Shown piece by piece: positions 16,460 to 24,076 of a DNA stretch of 54,266 nt. Position numbers and translations under genes: made by a program. The stretch is from an uncultured bacterium (GTDB taxonomy: Bacteria; Bacillota; Clostridia; Oscillospirales; Oscillospiraceae), in the NCBI GenBank assembly GCA_946548895.1, contig CAMNQF010000005.1, positions 74,595-128,860 of the forward strand. Direction: 5' to 3'. Every line of letters begins with the position of its first letter. The stretch's first letter is position 1. Under the pieces are notes generated by a model. That model saw only the letters and a program-made list of their open reading frames with translations. It was not told the DNA's origin and did not search any database.

Positions 16460-17086
16460 TTACGCCAGGTGCTCGATATCGCCGGACTGGATGGCCTCCA
16501 AATGGGCGGCAATGCGCTCCGGCGGCCAGTCCCACCATTTGAGGGCCAGCAGGCGCTCAATGACGCCGCCGCTGAACCGCTTTCGAATGGGCTTGGCCGG
16601 GACGCCGCCCACGATGGTATAGGGCGGTACGTCTCTGGCCACCACGGCCCGCGCGCCGACAATGGCGCCGTCGCCGATGGTTACGCCCGCCAGGATGACG
16701 GCCTCATAGCCGATCCACACGTCATTGCCCACCACGATGTCCCCTTTGTTGTCCCAAGCCCGGGGGATGTCCTCCACGGGAAGGTCCCACTCCTCAAAGA
16801 AAATAGGGAAGGGGTAGGTGGACAGGCTGCCCAGGGCGTGGTTGGCGCTGTTAAAGAGAAATTTCGCGCCGCAGGCGATGGAGCAGAACTTTCCAATGGT
16901 CAGCCGCTCGTGGTTGATGGGGTAGTGGTAGAGCACGTTGTTCCGCTCAAAGTCCCTGGGGTCGCGGACAAAATCGTCATAGGTGGTGTAGTCCCCCACG
17001 GTGATGGAGGGATCGGCCACCACGTTTTGCAGATAGACGGTGCTGTGCCCCTGGGGGCGGGGATAAACTTTCCATTGCGGGATCAT
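16460..17086 (-). CDS. CatB/Vat-type O-acetyltransferase (hexapeptide repeat)
   Basis: The 208-residue protein belongs to the left-handed beta-helix acetyltransferases of the xenobiotic type (streptogramin A or chloramphenicol O-acetylation). It has YHYPIN near 54, IGKFCSIACGAKF, the probable catalytic His in NSANHALG followed by STYPF, then hexapeptide repeats (IVVGNDVWIG, VTIGDGAIVGARAVV) and GVPAKPIRKRF. The length is right for a complete enzyme. Family membership alone does not prove drug resistance, since many gut Firmicutes carry homologues of unknown substrate. It has its own promoter and terminator. Confidence 0.85.
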   Translation of the reverse strand: MIPQWKVYPRPQGHSTVYLQNVVADPSITVGDYTTYDDFVRDPRDFERNNVLYHYPINHERLTIGKFCSIACGAKFLFNSANHALGSLSTYPFPIFFEEWDLPVEDIPRAWDNKGDIVVGNDVWIGYEAVILAGVTIGDGAIVGARAVVARDVPPYTIVGGVPAKPIRKRFSGGVIERLLALKWWDWPPERIAAHLEAIQSGDIEHLA

Positions 17087-17183
17087 CTGACTGCCTCCTC
17101 AAGATCGTTTTATGCTGTGACGATCCCGCAAAGGGCAATGCATCGCTTCACGCGTACCACCTCGGCTTGATGGAGATGGGGCA

Positions 17184-17212
17184 AGTATAGCACAGCGCCC
17201 CGCGCTTTTCAA
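17184..17212 (-). promoter_or_regulatory. Predicted promoter of the CatB-like gene
   Basis: On the minus strand TTGAAA (17207-17212), a 17-bp spacer and TATACT (17184-17189). The -35 overlaps the 3' end of the TepA-like gene. A leader of about 95 nt precedes the ATG; I see no known riboswitch or resistance leader peptide in it. Confidence 0.55.
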
Positions 17213-17922
17213 GCGCGCTGCCGGGCTTTTTCCTCCTTCATCCGCCGGTGGAGGCAGGCCAGCGCGTCGGACAGCCCCCCCAGGTGGTCGATGAGCCCCA
17301 GCTCCACCGCCTCCCTGCCGTAGATGACGCTGCCCACGTCGGCGGCCATCTCGCCAGTGTTGAGCATCAGCTGTTCGAACTCCTTCCGGCTGATGCGGCT
17401 GTTCCGGGTGACAAAGTCGCAGATGCGGTCCTGAATGCGCTCAAAGTAGTGGAAGGTCTGGCTCACCCCGATGACCAGGCCGTTGAGCCGCACCGGGTGG
17501 ATGGTCATGGCGCCGGAGGGGACGATGAAGGACTCTTTGGCCGCCACCGCCAAAGGCACCCCGATGGAGTGCCCGCCGCCCAGCACCAGGGATACGGTGG
17601 GCTTGGACATACCGGATATCATCTCCGCGATGGCCAGGCCCGCCTCAATGTCGCCCCCCATGGTGTTGAGCAGGATCAGCAGGCCGTCCGCCTCGTCGCT
17701 CTCCTCCAAACTGGCCAAAAAGGGCAGGATGTGCTCATATTTGGTCGTCTTGGCCCCGGACCTCTCCTCCTGATGGCCCTCAATGGTGCCCACGATGGTC
17801 AGGGTGTGGATAGCGCCGTCCTCCGTTTTGACGGTGCTTGCCCCCAAGTCCACAATTTCCTGGCGGAGCTGGTCCTGCTCCTCGTTTTCGCCGTTCTCTG
17901 TCGGTCTGGTGTCCTCGGTCAT
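17209..17922 (-). CDS. ClpP-like serine protease of the TepA/YmfB type
   Basis: The 237-residue protein has a ClpP/crotonase fold. A charged N-terminal region (about 1-50) leads to LLILLNTMGGDIEAGL, the Ser of GGGHSIGVPLAVA as likely nucleophile and the His of MTIHPV downstream, matching the catalytic dyad order. TepA in Bacillus was proposed to assist protein export; the true role is unclear. The start at 17922 is set by AGGGGG seven bases upstream. That ribosome site is part of the terminator stem of the preceding gene (17930-17968). Confidence 0.8.
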   Translation of the reverse strand: MTEDTRPTENGENEEQDQLRQEIVDLGASTVKTEDGAIHTLTIVGTIEGHQEERSGAKTTKYEHILPFLASLEESDEADGLLILLNTMGGDIEAGLAIAEMISGMSKPTVSLVLGGGHSIGVPLAVAAKESFIVPSGAMTIHPVRLNGLVIGVSQTFHYFERIQDRICDFVTRNSRISRKEFEQLMLNTGEMAADVGSVIYGREAVELGLIDHLGGLSDALACLHRRMKEEKARQRA

Positions 17923-17929
17923 GGAAAAA

Positions 17930-17968
17930 CCCCCTTTTGCGGTAGCTTTTCCGCAAAAAGGGGTTTTT
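17930..17968 (-). terminator. Terminator whose 3' arm contains the ribosome site of the next gene
   Basis: On the minus strand CCCCTTTTTGCGG and CCGCAAAAGGGGG pair around an 8-nt loop and are followed by TTTTT, just after the GNAT gene at 17975. The AAAAGGGGG arm is also the only good ribosome site for the TepA-like ATG, so formation of the hairpin would hide it. Confidence 0.7.
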
Positions 17969-17974
17969 ATCCCT

Positions 17975-18412
17975 TTATAAATGGTCCAATACCATGACGG
18001 TCTCATCCCCGTCCGCTGCGCCGGTGGGGCGGAAGCCCAGCTTTTCGTAGAGCAGGCGGGCGGGCTCGTCGCCCTCCACGTAGCACAGGCAGACCTGGGA
18101 ATAGCGCCCACCCGCGCGCATTTCCTCCAGGGCCAGGCGGGCGGCCCGAATGCCCAGCCCCCGGCGCTGGTACCGCCGGTCGATGAACAGCTGGCTGAAC
18201 ACATACTGCCCGGCCTCCGGCCAGTCGTGGTACAGCAGCATTCCCACGGGGGTGCCGCCGTCCAGGATCAGCCTGGCCTGCCCGCCCAGGTCCCGGTAGG
18301 CGTAGGCCCGGGCCAGGAGGCGGTTGGGTTCGGACACAAACCGCCGCTGGTCCTCCCGGACCTCCAGCGGCTCCCGCCAATTGTCCGGGCCGATGGGCGC
18401 GAGACGGACCAT
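17975..18412 (-). CDS. GNAT-family N-acetyltransferase
   Basis: The 145-residue GNAT protein has the acetyl-CoA-binding pattern QLFIDRRYQRRGLGIRAARLAL split around RRGLG, and a C-terminal ARLLYEKLGFRPTG, both standard. The N-terminus (NWREPLEV) and the spacing resemble spermidine/polyamine-type acetyltransferases, but the substrate is a guess. It starts 3 bp after the M18 peptidase stop, so it is the last gene of the long minus-strand unit before a terminator. Confidence 0.8.
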   Translation of the reverse strand: MVRLAPIGPDNWREPLEVREDQRRFVSEPNRLLARAYAYRDLGGQARLILDGGTPVGMLLYHDWPEAGQYVFSQLFIDRRYQRRGLGIRAARLALEEMRAGGRYSQVCLCYVEGDEPARLLYEKLGFRPTGAADGDETVMVLDHL

Positions 18413-18415
18413 GGT

Positions 18416-19819
18416 TCAGCCCCGGTACACCGCCTTGCAGGCGGCGTAGGTCATATAGCAGTCCAGCTTGGACACGGTCTCAAAGGGGGCGTGCATGGAC
18501 AGCACGGGCACCCCCGCGTCCAGGGTGTCGATGTTGCGCTTGGCCATATAGCAGGCCACGGTGCCGCCGCCGCCCTGGTCGGCCTTGCCCAGCTCCGCCA
18601 TCTGCCACAGGACGCCCTGGTCGTCCAGCAGGCGGCGGACGTAGGCCACCACCTCGGCCCCGGCGTCGGAGGCGCCGCTCTTGCCCCGGGCGCCGGTATA
18701 CTTGCACAAGCCCACGCCGTGATTCACCCGCGCGGAGTTGTTCTTCTCGTACACGTCCGCGAAGTTGGGGTCAAAGGCGGCGGTGACGTCGGTGGACAGG
18801 CAGAAGGCGTTCTCCAGGCACACCCGCAGGGGCACCTTCTGGGTGGCGCACAGGTCGCCCATGAAGGTCTCAAAGAAGCCGGACTGCATCCCGCTGACGC
18901 CCTCGGAGCCGATTTCCTCCTTGTCCGCCAGCACGCACACGGCGGTGCGGACAGGGACGGTGTCCAGGTCCAGCAGGGCCTTCAGCGCGGCGTAGCCGCA
19001 CACCCGGTCGTCGTGGCCGTAGGCGCCGATGAGGGAGCGGTCGAAGCCGATGTCGGTGGCGTTGAAAGCGGGGACGGCCTCGATCTCGGCGGAGATGAAG
19101 TCGGGCTCGCGGATGCCGTAGTGGTCGTACAGCAGCTTCATCACCGCCAGCTTCACCCGGTCCGCGCCGTCGTCGTCCTTCAGCGGGCGGCTGCCCACCA
19201 GGATGTTCAGGCTCTCGGCGGGGATGGCCTCTCCCAGGGGCTTTTTGGACTGCTCCGCCCCCAGGTGAGGCAGCAGGTCGTCGATGGTGAACAGGGGGTC
19301 GCCGGGGTGGGAGCCCACGGCCACGTTGACGATGGAGCCGTCCTTCATGGCTACCACGCCCCGCAGCTCCAGGGGGATGGTCACCCACTGGTATTTGCGG
19401 AGGCCGCCGTAATAGTGGGTTTTGAAAAAGGCCAGCTCGTTGTCCTCATAAAGGGGGCTGGGCTTCAGGTCCAGCCGGGGGCTGTCGATGTGGGAGGCGG
19501 TGATGGATACGCCCAGGTCCAGGGGGGCGGAGCCGATGACGGCCAGGTTGATGGCGCGGCCCCGGTTCACCCGGTACACCTTCATGCCGGGCTGGAGCTC
19601 CATGCCCCGCTCCAGGGGGACGAAGCCCGCGGCCTGGGCCAGCTCCACGGTGTAGTCCACGCAGCAGCGCTCGGTCTTGCCCCGGTCCAGGAAGGTTTTG
19701 TAGCCCTCCGCGTACTCAAAAACGGCCTTTTCCGTGGCGGCGTCCACCACGTCCCAGCCATTTTTCTTCTGGTTCAGCAGCGCCTCCCGCAGCTGCTGTC
19801 CCGGCGTTTTTTCTTCCAT
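18416..19819 (-). CDS. M18-family aminopeptidase
   Basis: The 467-residue metalloaminopeptidase removes N-terminal residues from peptides. M18 signatures are ITASHIDSPRLDLKP (first metal His/Asp), VCVLADKEEIGSEG (catalytic Glu and metal Glu), AYGHDDRVCGYAAL (bridging Asp) and a C-terminal VLSMHAPFE with the last His ligand. The frame is open further upstream, but the ATG at 19819 follows GGAGGATC and starts 1 bp after the coaE stop. It is a cytoplasmic enzyme, probably housekeeping. Confidence 0.9.
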   Translation of the reverse strand: MEEKTPGQQLREALLNQKKNGWDVVDAATEKAVFEYAEGYKTFLDRGKTERCCVDYTVELAQAAGFVPLERGMELQPGMKVYRVNRGRAINLAVIGSAPLDLGVSITASHIDSPRLDLKPSPLYEDNELAFFKTHYYGGLRKYQWVTIPLELRGVVAMKDGSIVNVAVGSHPGDPLFTIDDLLPHLGAEQSKKPLGEAIPAESLNILVGSRPLKDDDGADRVKLAVMKLLYDHYGIREPDFISAEIEAVPAFNATDIGFDRSLIGAYGHDDRVCGYAALKALLDLDTVPVRTAVCVLADKEEIGSEGVSGMQSGFFETFMGDLCATQKVPLRVCLENAFCLSTDVTAAFDPNFADVYEKNNSARVNHGVGLCKYTGARGKSGASDAGAEVVAYVRRLLDDQGVLWQMAELGKADQGGGGTVACYMAKRNIDTLDAGVPVLSMHAPFETVSKLDCYMTYAACKAVYRG

Positions 19820-19820
19820 G

Positions 19821-20426
19821 CTAAAGATCCTCCTTACAAAGAATTGACTGAAATAACGCCCGCGCCCGCGCCTCCAGGGCCGCCTGGGATTTGTCGTTGC
19901 GCAGGGTGTGGGTGCACCGCGCCTCAAACCAGGCGGCGGGCTTCTGCGCCCGGACCCGGGCCCGGGCGTAGTCCTCCGAGATGCCCTCCCGGGCCATGAT
20001 GCGCCGCACCCGCGCCTCTGAAGGGGCGGTGACGGCGATGGTCACATGGCAGAGCGATCCCGCCCCGCTCTCCAGCAGGGCGACGGCGTCCAAAGCGATG
20101 GCGGGGCGGTTCTCCCGTCCGGCCTGAGCGATCAAGCGCTTCAGCTCGGCGATGATGTGCCGGTGGGTGATGGCGTTCAGGTCCGACAGGGCTTCTGGGT
20201 CCTCAAATACAATAGCACCAAGTTCTTTCCGGCGCAAGTCCCCATTTTCATCAAAAATTTCCCCGCCAAAGCGGGTTTTCAGCTCGTTTTGCATGGACGC
20301 GCTGGCGCGCAGCAGGCGGTGGTACACCGCGTCGCAGTCCGCCACGGCTCCGCCCATGCCCCGGAGCACGTTGAGTACGGTGGTTTTGCCCGCCCCAGTG
20401 GGGCCGGTGATGCCGATGACAACCAC
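19821..20426 (-). CDS. coaE: Dephospho-CoA kinase
   Basis: The 201-residue kinase phosphorylates dephospho-CoA, the last step of CoA synthesis. The P-loop GPTGAGKTT lies at about 8-16, ADCDAVYH with the conserved Asp at about 29-36, and the lid Arg-rich segment ARVRRIMAREG near 150. The start is a GTG at 20426, 3 bp after the DUF4180 stop. Standard CoaE usually reads GLTGGIGSGKS; this copy is GITGPTGAGKT, a common clostridial variant. Confidence 0.9.
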   Translation of the reverse strand: MVVIGITGPTGAGKTTVLNVLRGMGGAVADCDAVYHRLLRASASMQNELKTRFGGEIFDENGDLRRKELGAIVFEDPEALSDLNAITHRHIIAELKRLIAQAGRENRPAIALDAVALLESGAGSLCHVTIAVTAPSEARVRRIMAREGISEDYARARVRAQKPAAWFEARCTHTLRNDKSQAALEARARALFQSILCKEDL

Positions 20427-20429
20427 GGG

Positions 20430-20783
20430 TTACGCCCCTTCCAGCCACTCCAGCGCCGCCGCTTCGGTGGGCTGGAAGCAGATCTGCCGGCCCTGATTGC
20501 TCTCCCGGATGAAGTCCTGGAGGGGCTTGCTGGTATAGCCCGAGAAGTTGCCCACAATGGCCAGCTTCATCTGATAGTTGACAAATTTTTGCAGGACCTC
20601 CCCCGCCAAGCCGGAGGACAGCCGGAAAAAGGATTCATCCAGCTGCTCCTTGCGGAGAACCATGGCGGAGCAGCCCGTCTCATAGCGGACGGTGGCCAGC
20701 AGGTCCATGGCGGAGGAGCCGCTGGTGATGAGCACGCCCGGCTCCCGTACAATGGCAGTCTGATTGTTTACCTCTATGTTCAT
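20430..20783 (-). CDS. DUF4180 domain-containing protein
   Basis: The 117-residue soluble protein matches DUF4180: SGSSAMDLLATVRYETGC near 25 and VNYQMKLAIVGNFSGY near 75 are the conserved blocks. The function is unknown. The ATG at 20783 has AAAGGA at a long spacing; a TTG seven codons upstream (20804) is possible but overlaps the preceding gene's end. It lies in the unit between the HAD-Sua5 fusion (17 bp) and coaE (3 bp). Confidence 0.75.
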   Translation of the reverse strand: MNIEVNNQTAIVREPGVLITSGSSAMDLLATVRYETGCSAMVLRKEQLDESFFRLSSGLAGEVLQKFVNYQMKLAIVGNFSGYTSKPLQDFIRESNQGRQICFQPTEAAALEWLEGA

Positions 20784-20800
20784 TTTGATGCAGATTCCTT

Positions 20801-22075
20801 TCAAATGTTTTCAAGCTTGCCGGGCCCCAGCACGGATTCCAGCCGTTCCCGGCTCAATCCGCCCTGCCGCAGAATTCGGTAGGGCAGGCTGGTCAAGTCC
20901 AGAATGGTGGACTCCACCCCCAAGCCGCAGGGCCCGCCGTCCAGCACCGCGTCGATTTTCCCGGCCAGCTGGCCCAATACTTCTCCGGCGGACTTGGGGC
21001 TGGGCGCCCCGGACAGGTTGGCGGAGGGGCAGGCCAGGGGCCGGCCCAGCGCCCGGATGACGGCCAGCGTATCCGGGTGGTCGGGGCAGCGCACCCCCTG
21101 GGTGTCCCCGCCGGCGGTGACGGCGGGGGGCAGGGTGCCGTTCCCCGGCAGAATCATGGTCAGCGGCCCGGGCCAGAAGGCTTCCGCCAGCCGGCAGGCG
21201 TCCTCCGGGATGTCCCGGCAGACGGTTTCCGCCATGGCCATGCCGTCCACCAGCACGGACAGCGGTTTTGCCTCAGGGCGGCCCTTGACCTCATAGACGG
21301 CCTGAACGGCGCCCTCCTGGGCGGCGTCGGCGGCCAGGCCGTATACCGTCTCGGTGGGCACCGCCGCCAGACGGCCCATGCGCAGCAGCTCCGCCGCCAG
21401 GGCGGCCTGCCCCGCGGGAAGCAGGGCGGTACCCGCGGCGATGGCCGCCAGCTGGTCGGGGCTGTGGATGATCCAGTCCGCCCCGGCGTCCTTCAGCTCT
21501 TCCCTGTCCCGGAAGCCCCACAGCACGCCGCACACCGTCAGCCCGCCGTTTTTGCCGGTGAGCACGTCCACGCCGCTGTCTCCCACAAACAGGGTGGTCT
21601 CGGGACGGGCCCCGGTCTGGCCCATCAGCCGGTGGAGCAGGGTGGGGTCGGGCTTCAGCGGCGCGTCGGGGAGGGCCCCCTGCACATACTCAAACACGCC
21701 GGGGAAGTAGTGCTCCACTACAGGCCCCGCCAGGCTGTGGGCCTTGTTGGACAGCACCGTCAGGTGGAGCCCCGCCCCTTTCAGCGCGTCCAGCAGGGCG
21801 GGCACACCGGGATAGGGGGCGGTTTTGTCCTCCTTGTGGGCGTCGTACCGGGCGGAGAACTCCGCCAGCGCCGCCGCCAATTCCGCTTCGTTCAGCCCCT
21901 CCGGCGTGAAGCGGGATACCAGGTTGGGTATCCCGTTGCCCACCATATGCTTGAACTGGTCCACGGTGTGGACGGGCCAGCCATGGGCGGCGCAGACGAA
22001 GTTTCCGGCGTCCGCCAGGTCGTCGATGGTGTTTAGCAGGGTGCCGTCCAGATCGAATATGATGTGGGTATACAT
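20801..22075 (-). CDS. Fusion of HAD phosphatase and threonylcarbamoyl-AMP synthase (Sua5/YrdC)
   Basis: A single 424-codon frame has two enzymes. Residues 1 to about 215 are a HAD-IA phosphatase of the phosphoglycolate phosphatase type (DLDGTLLNT with nucleophile Asp, LSNKAHS, KPDP and VGDSGVDV). Residues about 218-424 are a YrdC/Sua5 domain (VPTETVYGLAADA, KGRPEAKPLSVLV, ACPSANLSG) that makes threonylcarbamoyl-AMP for tRNA t6A. The junction shows no internal ribosome site, and the Sua5 part begins where free Sua5 proteins begin, so the gene looks like an in-frame stop-loss fusion. All motifs in both halves are intact. Confidence 0.85.
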   Translation of the reverse strand: MYTHIIFDLDGTLLNTIDDLADAGNFVCAAHGWPVHTVDQFKHMVGNGIPNLVSRFTPEGLNEAELAAALAEFSARYDAHKEDKTAPYPGVPALLDALKGAGLHLTVLSNKAHSLAGPVVEHYFPGVFEYVQGALPDAPLKPDPTLLHRLMGQTGARPETTLFVGDSGVDVLTGKNGGLTVCGVLWGFRDREELKDAGADWIIHSPDQLAAIAAGTALLPAGQAALAAELLRMGRLAAVPTETVYGLAADAAQEGAVQAVYEVKGRPEAKPLSVLVDGMAMAETVCRDIPEDACRLAEAFWPGPLTMILPGNGTLPPAVTAGGDTQGVRCPDHPDTLAVIRALGRPLACPSANLSGAPSPKSAGEVLGQLAGKIDAVLDGGPCGLGVESTILDLTSLPYRILRQGGLSRERLESVLGPGKLENI

Positions 22076-22121
22076 ATGGCAAAAACTCTTTTCTAATTAT
22101 GGTCTTTTCGCCGCCGAGGAC

Positions 22122-22194
22122 AGCGGCCGGCTTGTGGCCGAGAAAAAACGTACTGTTTTCAGATGGGGTGGTAACGGTTTCAAGTTCTTTTTGC
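22122..22194. repeat. 73-bp direct repeat, copy 1
   Basis: This copy begins AGCGGCCGGC and ends TTCTTTTTGC. It matches copy 2 (22216-22288) at 69 of 73 positions and carries the small inverted repeat GAAAA..TTTTC around CGTACTG. It lies between prfA and the HAD-Sua5 gene. Confidence 0.85.
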
Positions 22195-22215
22195 CCCCTT
22201 CTTCCCGTCGGGGCA

Positions 22216-22288
22216 AGCGGCCGGCTTGTGGTCGAGGAAAAACGTACTGTTTTCAGGTGGGGCGGTAACGGTTTCAAGTTCTTTTTGC
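22216..22288. repeat. 73-bp direct repeat, copy 2
   Basis: Second copy, 94 bp downstream of the first. It is followed by an A/T-rich hairpin (about 22289-22313: CTTCTTTTTC/GAAAAAGAAG) that overlaps the prfA stop codon and may act as its terminator. Confidence 0.85.
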
Positions 22289-22299
22289 TTCTTTTTCTT

Positions 22300-23370
22300 T
22301 CAAGAAAAAGAAGGACCTTGACTTGCCAGCTGCCGCGCCTGATGATCGGCTACCAGCGTGTCGATGATCTCGTCCAGGTCGCCGTCCATCACGGCGTCCA
22401 GCTTGTACAGGGTCAGCCCCACCCGGTGGTCGGTGAGCCGCCCCTGGGGGAAGTTGTAGGTGCGGATGCGCTCGTTGCGCATCCCGCTGCCCACCTGGCT
22501 GCGGCGGTTCTCGCCGTACTCCGACGCAATGCGCTCCTGCTCCCGGTCATAGAGGATGGAGGCCAGCAGGCGCATGGCCTTCTCCCGGTTCTGGAACTGG
22601 GAGCGTTCCTGCTGGCACTCCACCACTGTCCCCGTGGGCCTGTGGATGAGCCGGACGGCGGAGGAGGTCTTGTTGATGTGCTGCCCCCCCGCGCCGGAGG
22701 AGCGGAACACCTGCATTTCCACGTCGGCGGGATTGAGCTCCACGTCCACCGTCTCCATCTCGGGCAGTACCGCCACGGTGACAGTGGATGTGTGCACCCG
22801 CCCGCCGGACTCCGTCTCGGGCACCCGCTGGACCCGGTGGACGCCGCTCTCAAACTTGAGCCGGGACCAGGCCCCGTCTCCTTCGACAGTGAAGGAGATC
22901 TCCTTCACACCGCCCAATTCCGTCTCGCTGGCGGAGTTGACCTCTACCTTCCAGCCCCGCTTTTCCGCGTACATGGCGTACATCCGGGTGAGGGAGTGGG
23001 CGAACAGGGCGGATTCCTCGCCGCCCACCCCGGCCCGGATCTCCATGATGACGTTTTTGCCGTCGTTGGGGTCCTTGGGCAGGAGCAAAATCTTGATTTC
23101 GCGCTCCAGCCGCTCAATATCCTCTTTGGCCTGGGCCAGCTCCTGCTGGGCCAGCTCTTTCATCTCCGGGTCGGAGAGCAGCTCCTCCGCTCCCGCCAGG
23201 TCGCTCCGCGCTTTGCACAGAGCCCGGTAGGCGGACACCAGCGGCTCCAGCTCCTTCTGCTCCCGGTTCAGCTTGGACACCAGCTCAGGGTCGCTGTAAG
23301 TCTCGTTGGCGGCCAGCCGGGCCTCCAGCTCCGCGTAGCGCTGCTCAATATGCTTCAAGTTGTCTGTCAT
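22300..23370 (-). CDS. prfA: Peptide chain release factor 1
   Basis: The 356-residue factor ends translation at UAA and UAG. The stop-codon recognition loop is seen as [13 protein letters not shown], and the universal peptidyl-hydrolysis motif GGQ lies in [12 protein letters not shown]. The N-terminal coiled region (about 1-95) is Glu/Leu-rich as usual. The start at 23370 follows TTAGGTGAG. In many Firmicutes prfA is followed by prmC, which methylates the GGQ glutamine. Here no prmC follows; the repeat region and the HAD-Sua5 gene do. Confidence 0.95.
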   Translation of the reverse strand: MTDNLKHIEQRYAELEARLAANETYSDPELVSKLNREQKELEPLVSAYRALCKARSDLAGAEELLSDPEMKELAQQELAQAKEDIERLEREIKILLLPKDPNDGKNVIMEIRAGVGGEESALFAHSLTRMYAMYAEKRGWKVEVNSASETELGGVKEISFTVEGDGAWSRLKFESGVHRVQRVPETESGGRVHTSTVTVAVLPEMETVDVELNPADVEMQVFRSSGAGGQHINKTSSAVRLIHRPTGTVVECQQERSQFQNREKAMRLLASILYDREQERIASEYGENRRSQVGSGMRNERIRTYNFPQGRLTDHRVGLTLYKLDAVMDGDLDEIIDTLVADHQARQLASQGPSFS

Positions 23371-23389
23371 GAACTCACCTAATTCCTGT

Positions 23390-24073
23390 TTACCGGCTGA
23401 AATCGAATTCCCGGTCAAAAAGAAAGGACTTCACCAGGGCCAGCGGCTCCCGGAAGAACATCTGCACCCTTGAGGGAAAATGGGAACAGGGGGCGGGCAG
23501 GGTGGCCACGTTGTCCAGCCGCCCGGTGGCCCGCTGCCACAGCATGAGGATGCGGGCCAGGTGGAAGTCGCTGGATACCAACACATAGCGGCATTCTTCC
23601 GGCGTCAGGACAGAGTCCCAAGGTCCCATTTGACCGCATAAGGACTTCCACGTATTTTGAATGTTTTGATGGGTGTTTCTGGATTGGTCCTCCATCAGAA
23701 TCTGATTCCAACTCACCCCTCGGGCGGTGAGGTAGTCGTACATACACTGGGCCTCGGAGATGTGTTCGTTGTCCCCCTTGCCGCCGCTGACGACGACGCG
23801 GGTGTCCGGGTGGTCCTCCAAGTAGGCCAGCGCCGTGTCCAGCCGGTCCTGGAGCAGGACGGACGGCCCGTCGTTTCTGGCCTGACAGCCGAAAATGACC
23901 ATCACGGTGGGGGCACCGCCGGTCTGGGCGGTCCGGCCCCGGCTCTCCATGGCGATGAAAACCTCCAGCGCCCCGAATAGAACCAGGCCCAGCCCCAGCA
24001 GAATCAGCAGGGCGGCCAGCCAATGCCGCTTTTTGTTCTGGGGGCTGTTTCCCCGGTATCTTTTATATTGCAT
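23390..24073 (-). CDS. YdcF/SanA-like membrane protein (DUF218)
   Basis: The 227-residue protein has one N-terminal membrane segment (about 18-43) followed by an extracytoplasmic DUF218 domain. The typical stretches are [36 protein letters not shown] and [11 protein letters not shown]. The conserved acidic and His residues suggest a hydrolase or transferase on envelope substrates, but no reaction is established. It starts 3 bp after the ABC-F stop and is followed by prfA, within the minus-strand unit. Confidence 0.8.
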   Translation of the reverse strand: MQYKRYRGNSPQNKKRHWLAALLILLGLGLVLFGALEVFIAMESRGRTAQTGGAPTVMVIFGCQARNDGPSVLLQDRLDTALAYLEDHPDTRVVVSGGKGDNEHISEAQCMYDYLTARGVSWNQILMEDQSRNTHQNIQNTWKSLCGQMGPWDSVLTPEECRYVLVSSDFHLARILMLWQRATGRLDNVATLPAPCSHFPSRVQMFFREPLALVKSFLFDREFDFSR

Positions 24074-24076
24074 GGC

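Noticed and set aside
16460-17086. Calling the CatB-like gene a drug-resistance determinant
   Set aside because: The family match is good, but many chromosomal homologues have unknown substrates and there is no mobile context or resistance leader here.
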